DNA from: Deltaproteobacteria bacterium
Lineage (GTDB): Bacteria > Myxococcota_A > UBA9160
Assembly: GCA_003520425.1 (NCBI GenBank)
Contig: DOUU01000276.1
Span: 1-18,064, forward strand
Direction: 5' to 3'
Length of the DNA stretch: 18,064 bases
Part shown: positions 15,260 to 18,064 of the stretch, in pieces
Position numbering within the stretch: position 1 is the stretch's first letter
Layout of the letters: each line of letters starts with the position of its first letter
Program-made: the position numbers and the translations under genes
The notes under the pieces: model-generated
What the model saw: the letters and a program-made list of their open reading frames with translations, nothing else
Told to the model about the DNA's origin: nothing
The model's database searches: none

Positions 15260-16801
15260 CTAAAGGATCCGGGTCTTGTGGCCCTTCCAATAGCGGTCCT
15301 TGAGCAGGCGTTTGTAAAGCTTGCCTGTCGGATGGCGCGGAAGTTCCGCCTCGAAGTCGATGGAGCGCGGGCATTTGAGATCGGCGAGACGCTGTCGGCA
15401 ATGGTCCATCAGCTCGCTTGCAAGTTGAGGACCTGCCTCGGCCATGTCCACTGGCTGGACGACGGCCTTCACTTCTTCACCGAAGTCTTCGTTCGGCACG
15501 CCAATCACCGCAACGTCCGCCACTTTGGGGTGGGTGATCAGGACGTTCTCGGTCTCTTGGGGATAGATGTTGACGCCACCCGAAATGATCATGTGGGCCT
15601 TGCGGTCGGTGAGATAGAGGTATCCGTCCGCATCGACATACCCGATGTCGCCAAGGGTGCTCCAGCCCTTCTCGTTGCGTGAGCTGCGGGTCTTCTCTGG
15701 ATCGTTGTGATACTCGAATGCGGGGCCGTTGCCGAAGTACACCATTCCCGGCTCTCCGGCCGGTAGCTCGTCGCCGCTCTCGCCGACAATGTGCACCTCG
15801 CCAAGCACGGGTCTTCCCACGGAGCCACGGTGCGCGAGCCACTCTCGCGAATCGAGGGCAGTGAGCCCGTTCCCCTCGGTTCCCCCGTAGTACTCGTGGA
15901 GGATCGGTCCCCACCACGCGATCATTTGCTCTTTCACCTCGGTGGGGCAGGGGGCAGCGGCATGGACGGCCACCCGATGACTCGAAAGATCCAGGCCTGA
16001 TCGCTCAACCTTCGGGAGCTTCAGCATCCGCACGAACATCGTGGGAACCCACTGGCTGAAGGTCACTCCGTAGCGCTCGATCAACCGTAGCGCCTCAAGA
16101 GCATCGAAGTGCTCCATCACGACGCAGGTTCCACCGAGACGCTGTACGGAGAGATTGAAGCGCAGCGGCGCTGCGTGGTAGAGCGGCGCGGGCGAGAGAT
16201 AGACACTGTCCGCTCCTGCGCCGTAGAGGTGTGTGAGAAGCCGCAGGAGCGCAGGCATGGTTCCCGCAGGCTTTCCGGTGAGCGGTGGTTTTACGCCTTT
16301 GGGTCGCCCGGTGGTGCCTGAGGAGTAGAGCAGGTCGCTCCCTTCGAGCTCGATCGTGAGGGGCTGCGCGGGATACGCTGCGACGGAGTCTTCGTAGGAC
16401 TCGTAGCCGGGAACGACACCAGACAACATGATCCGCCGGCGAACGCCGGACAGCCGGTCCGGGAGCGCCGCGGCGACGTCGCGCTTGGCATGGGAGGCAA
16501 AGAAGACGCTCGCTCCGCAGTCGTGGACGATATACTCGATCTCCGGCGCCGTAAGGCGTGAACTTATCGCTGTGTAGTAGAGCCCCGAGCGCTGAGCTGC
16601 CCAGACAATCTCGAAAAACCGCGGATGATTCTCGAGAAAAAGTGCAATGCCGTCGCCGGGGCGCAAGCCAGCGTCCCACAACAATTGCGCGCATCGGTTC
16701 GAGCGTTCGTCAAGCTCTCGGTAGGTGAGGATTTCACCCGTCGAGGCCATGACGATGGCGGCCTTTTCCGGAGTTTGCCGCGCGTAAACTGCGGGGTACA
16801 T
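15260..16801 (-). CDS. AMP-forming acyl-CoA synthetase (FadD-like, ANL superfamily)
   Basis: A 513-residue enzyme that activates a carboxylic acid with ATP to an acyl-AMP and then to the CoA thioester. All core motifs are visible: the P-loop YSSGTTGRPKG (159-169); YYGGTEG (304-310); STLGDIGYVDADGYLYLTDR (381-400) with the ribose-binding Asp; the hinge/A8 region GGVNIYPQETE (408-418); and the C-terminal catalytic lysine in PTGK (Lys494). No N-terminal targeting sequence is present. Length is standard. It starts 15 bp after the isomerase-like gene, with GAGGGGGAAAG upstream of the ATG as ribosome binding site. Chain length and substrate are unknown. The operon partners and nearby P450 make a steroid-, terpenoid- or other bulky acid substrate plausible. 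Confidence 0.95.
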   Translation of the reverse strand: MYPAVYARQTPEKAAIVMASTGEILTYRELDERSNRCAQLLWDAGLRPGDGIALFLENHPRFFEIVWAAQRSGLYYTAISSRLTAPEIEYIVHDCGASVFFASHAKRDVAAALPDRLSGVRRRIMLSGVVPGYESYEDSVAAYPAQPLTIELEGSDLLYSSGTTGRPKGVKPPLTGKPAGTMPALLRLLTHLYGAGADSVYLSPAPLYHAAPLRFNLSVQRLGGTCVVMEHFDALEALRLIERYGVTFSQWVPTMFVRMLKLPKVERSGLDLSSHRVAVHAAAPCPTEVKEQMIAWWGPILHEYYGGTEGNGLTALDSREWLAHRGSVGRPVLGEVHIVGESGDELPAGEPGMVYFGNGPAFEYHNDPEKTRSSRNEKGWSTLGDIGYVDADGYLYLTDRKAHMIISGGVNIYPQETENVLITHPKVADVAVIGVPNEDFGEEVKAVVQPVDMAEAGPQLASELMDHCRQRLADLKCPRSIDFEAELPRHPTGKLYKRLLKDRYWKGHKTRIL

Positions 16802-16816
16802 CTGCGCTTTCCCCCT

Positions 16817-17497
16817 CTAACTGGGTTGACGGCGTTGCAGGCCGTGGTGCCGAAGCCGCCAGACAAGAAGTTCAATCCGGTCTTGTCCGAAGAAGGGCTC
16901 GCCGCGAAACACCATGGTGGGAACGCCCCAGTGGCCCGCAGCTTCGAGGGCCTTCTCGTTCGTCTCGATTGTGGAGTCGAGCTCTCGCTCGTGAACTATG
17001 ATCGCCGCGTCGAGATCGGCGAGGTCAAGGCCAGCGCGCTTCGCAGCGTCGGCCAGATGAGCGCCCTCGTGCCAACCCACCACCCGCCCACCCCAGATCA
17101 CCCGTGAAACTTCATCGATAAAGGCAAGCCCCCTTCCCCGGCGCGCGGCCTCCGCCCCCAGGCGCGTGAGACGGTGAATGTAGGGCTGCTCGTGCGGGAT
17201 TCGGCGGTTCGTATAGTCCTGGACCACGGGATCCGGCCGCGGCCACCCGAAGTCGAGGCCCAAGAACTCTGCAATGCGGCGGGTGTCTCGCAGAAGATAG
17301 GGAGCCCACAGCGGATTTGCGCGGCTGAAGAACTCCGGGTCGCGCACGGCGATCGGCCTCACCGGTCGTACAGCGATCTCCAAGTCGTACTGCGCAGCAA
17401 GCGCCACAAGGCGAGGTGTTGCGAGGTAGGAGTACGGGCTGCGAAACGACCAGAAAAGATCGATCGACAAGGTCCCCTGCGGCGCATCTGCTGTCAT
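16817..17497 (-). CDS. 2-hydroxychromene-2-carboxylate isomerase / DsbA-like (GST kappa-related) protein
   Basis: A 226-residue protein of the thioredoxin-fold DsbA/HCCA isomerase family. The start is ATG 17497, with TGGAGGA a few bases upstream; upstream in-frame codons belong to the overlapping neighbour. The family N-terminal motif is LFWSFRSPYSYLA (14-26), with Ser20 at the glutathione-contacting position and no CxxC, so it is not a disulfide oxidoreductase. The C-terminal signature GHWGVPTMVFRGEPFFGQDR (188-207) with the cis-Pro-like VP is intact. Known members isomerise naphthalene-degradation intermediates with glutathione; many homologues act in other aromatic or lipid pathways, so the reaction is unproven. 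Its start overlaps the stop of the upstream Tat protein by 4 bp (ATGA), so it is probably translationally coupled. Confidence 0.88.
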   Translation of the reverse strand: MTADAPQGTLSIDLFWSFRSPYSYLATPRLVALAAQYDLEIAVRPVRPIAVRDPEFFSRANPLWAPYLLRDTRRIAEFLGLDFGWPRPDPVVQDYTNRRIPHEQPYIHRLTRLGAEAARRGRGLAFIDEVSRVIWGGRVVGWHEGAHLADAAKRAGLDLADLDAAIIVHERELDSTIETNEKALEAAGHWGVPTMVFRGEPFFGQDRIELLVWRLRHHGLQRRQPS

Positions 17498-18064
17498 TCG
17501 TCCTCCAGCATCGCCTTGGCGATCGCCCCCGCTCCAGCTCGCCCTCCAAAGGGGCCCGGGTATCCGCTGAACGCACGCGACGGCCCCGCTGAGTAAAACG
17601 TGAGACATGCAAAGCTCTTGATCCCTTTGAAGAGAGTCCGCTTCCAGTCTAGAGAAGAGCACATGAGATCCGCGAGAACGTTGTCCTGGGCAGAAGGGCT
17701 GAGTGCGGTGAAGGGACGCAGCTTCCGCACCAGAGGGAAGGGTGTGAACTCAAGGACGAGAAGACCGGCTCGCAGGGGGGGCGCAAGGTGCGGCAATCGC
17801 GAGAGCCACACGTCGGCGATCCCAGCAGGATTCACGACGCCGCGTTGAATGAGCTCTGCGGGCCCCGGCCCGAGGAGGCGAACTGCGGCGGCCTGGAACA
17901 CGGCGTACGTGCGGGGGGTGAGCTGCCGAAGCGCCACTTCAGGCGGCGGTCCGAGCTCGCCTTTTGCTCGGAGGCAACCCAAGGGCCAGGCGCTGGTAGC
18001 CGTGACCGCCCCGGCAAGTCGCAGGAATGCGCGACGGTCCAGCGCCGAGAGCGCATTTTCGACG
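17494..18064 (-). CDS. Tat-exported gluconate 2-dehydrogenase subunit 3-like protein (5' end outside window)
   Basis: The frame is open from the right edge to a TGA at 17494-17496; 189 residues are visible and the true start lies beyond 18064. A TTG at 17982 is an internal codon, not the start. The first visible residues show a twin-arginine signal: DRRAFLRLAG (9-18) followed by a hydrophobic run ending WPLGC, so the protein is probably exported folded and perhaps lipidated at that Cys. The rest, with LTPRTYAVFQAAAVRLLGPG and the end FKGIKSFACLTFYSAGPSRAFSGYPGPFGGR, looks like the small subunit-3 family that accompanies GMC-type or flavin dehydrogenases. I rely on recall of that family, so the label is moderate. 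A dehydrogenase partner is expected upstream, to the right of the window. It overlaps the isomerase-like gene by 4 bp. Confidence 0.7.
   Translation of the reverse strand, partial: VENALSALDRRAFLRLAGAVTATSAWPLGCLRAKGELGPPPEVALRQLTPRTYAVFQAAAVRLLGPGPAELIQRGVVNPAGIADVWLSRLPHLAPPLRAGLLVLEFTPFPLVRKLRPFTALSPSAQDNVLADLMCSSLDWKRTLFKGIKSFACLTFYSAGPSRAFSGYPGPFGGRAGAGAIAKAMLEDE

Overview
The window is high-GC Gram-negative DNA. It carries an RND efflux system with lipoprotein adaptor and outer-membrane components, a Tat-exported protein, and an acyl-CoA/P450/VOC gene complement. That mix suits soil or sediment proteobacteria or the Myxococcota/Binatota-type lineages. The taxon is inferred from gene content alone and is uncertain. 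I see no rRNA, tRNA, CRISPR array, insertion sequence or transposase.

Left part (about 1-7345, + strand) is a heavy-metal (HME-type) RND efflux operon. It runs periplasmic adaptor lipoprotein, inner-membrane RND pump (4.5-kb stretch of clean coding sequence), a small exported His-containing low-complexity protein of unknown role, then an outer-membrane channel lipoprotein. The genes are tightly packed (about 24 bp, a 4-bp ATGA overlap, about 28 bp). The roughly 530-bp region before the adaptor has no convincing complete gene. It contains a ~50-bp imperfect direct repeat and a 9-bp-stem hairpin, so it may be a regulatory leader. No metal-responsive regulator lies next to the operon inside the window.

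Middle part (7346-9958, + strand): a 560-bp stretch without a convincing gene is followed by an MGAT/DGAT-like lysophospholipid acyltransferase with a strong ribosome binding site. An SRPBCC-fold protein follows 3 bp later, then a small unrecognised ORF.

Right part (10264-18064, mostly - strand) has three blocks. (i) A TetR regulator and a cytochrome P450 overlap by 4 bp and read leftward from a 29-bp palindromic operator that covers the regulator's upstream start codon. (ii) An orphan 472-residue protein has features of a GT-A glycosyltransferase and visibly lower GC than its neighbours. (iii) A leftward operon enters from the right edge: a Tat-exported gluconate-2-dehydrogenase-subunit-3-like protein (partial), a 2-hydroxychromene-2-carboxylate isomerase/DsbA-like protein, and an AMP-forming acyl-CoA synthetase. 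A VOC-family protein on the + strand converges on this operon. Together the P450, acyl-CoA ligase, HCCA-isomerase-like protein, VOC protein and exported dehydrogenase subunit suggest oxidative catabolism of a hydrophobic (steroid-, terpenoid- or aromatic-like) carboxylate. The substrate cannot be read from the sequence.

The most interesting unexplained items are the TetR operator, the repeated leader in front of the metal pump, the exported protein embedded in the pump operon, and the orphan glycosyltransferase-like gene.
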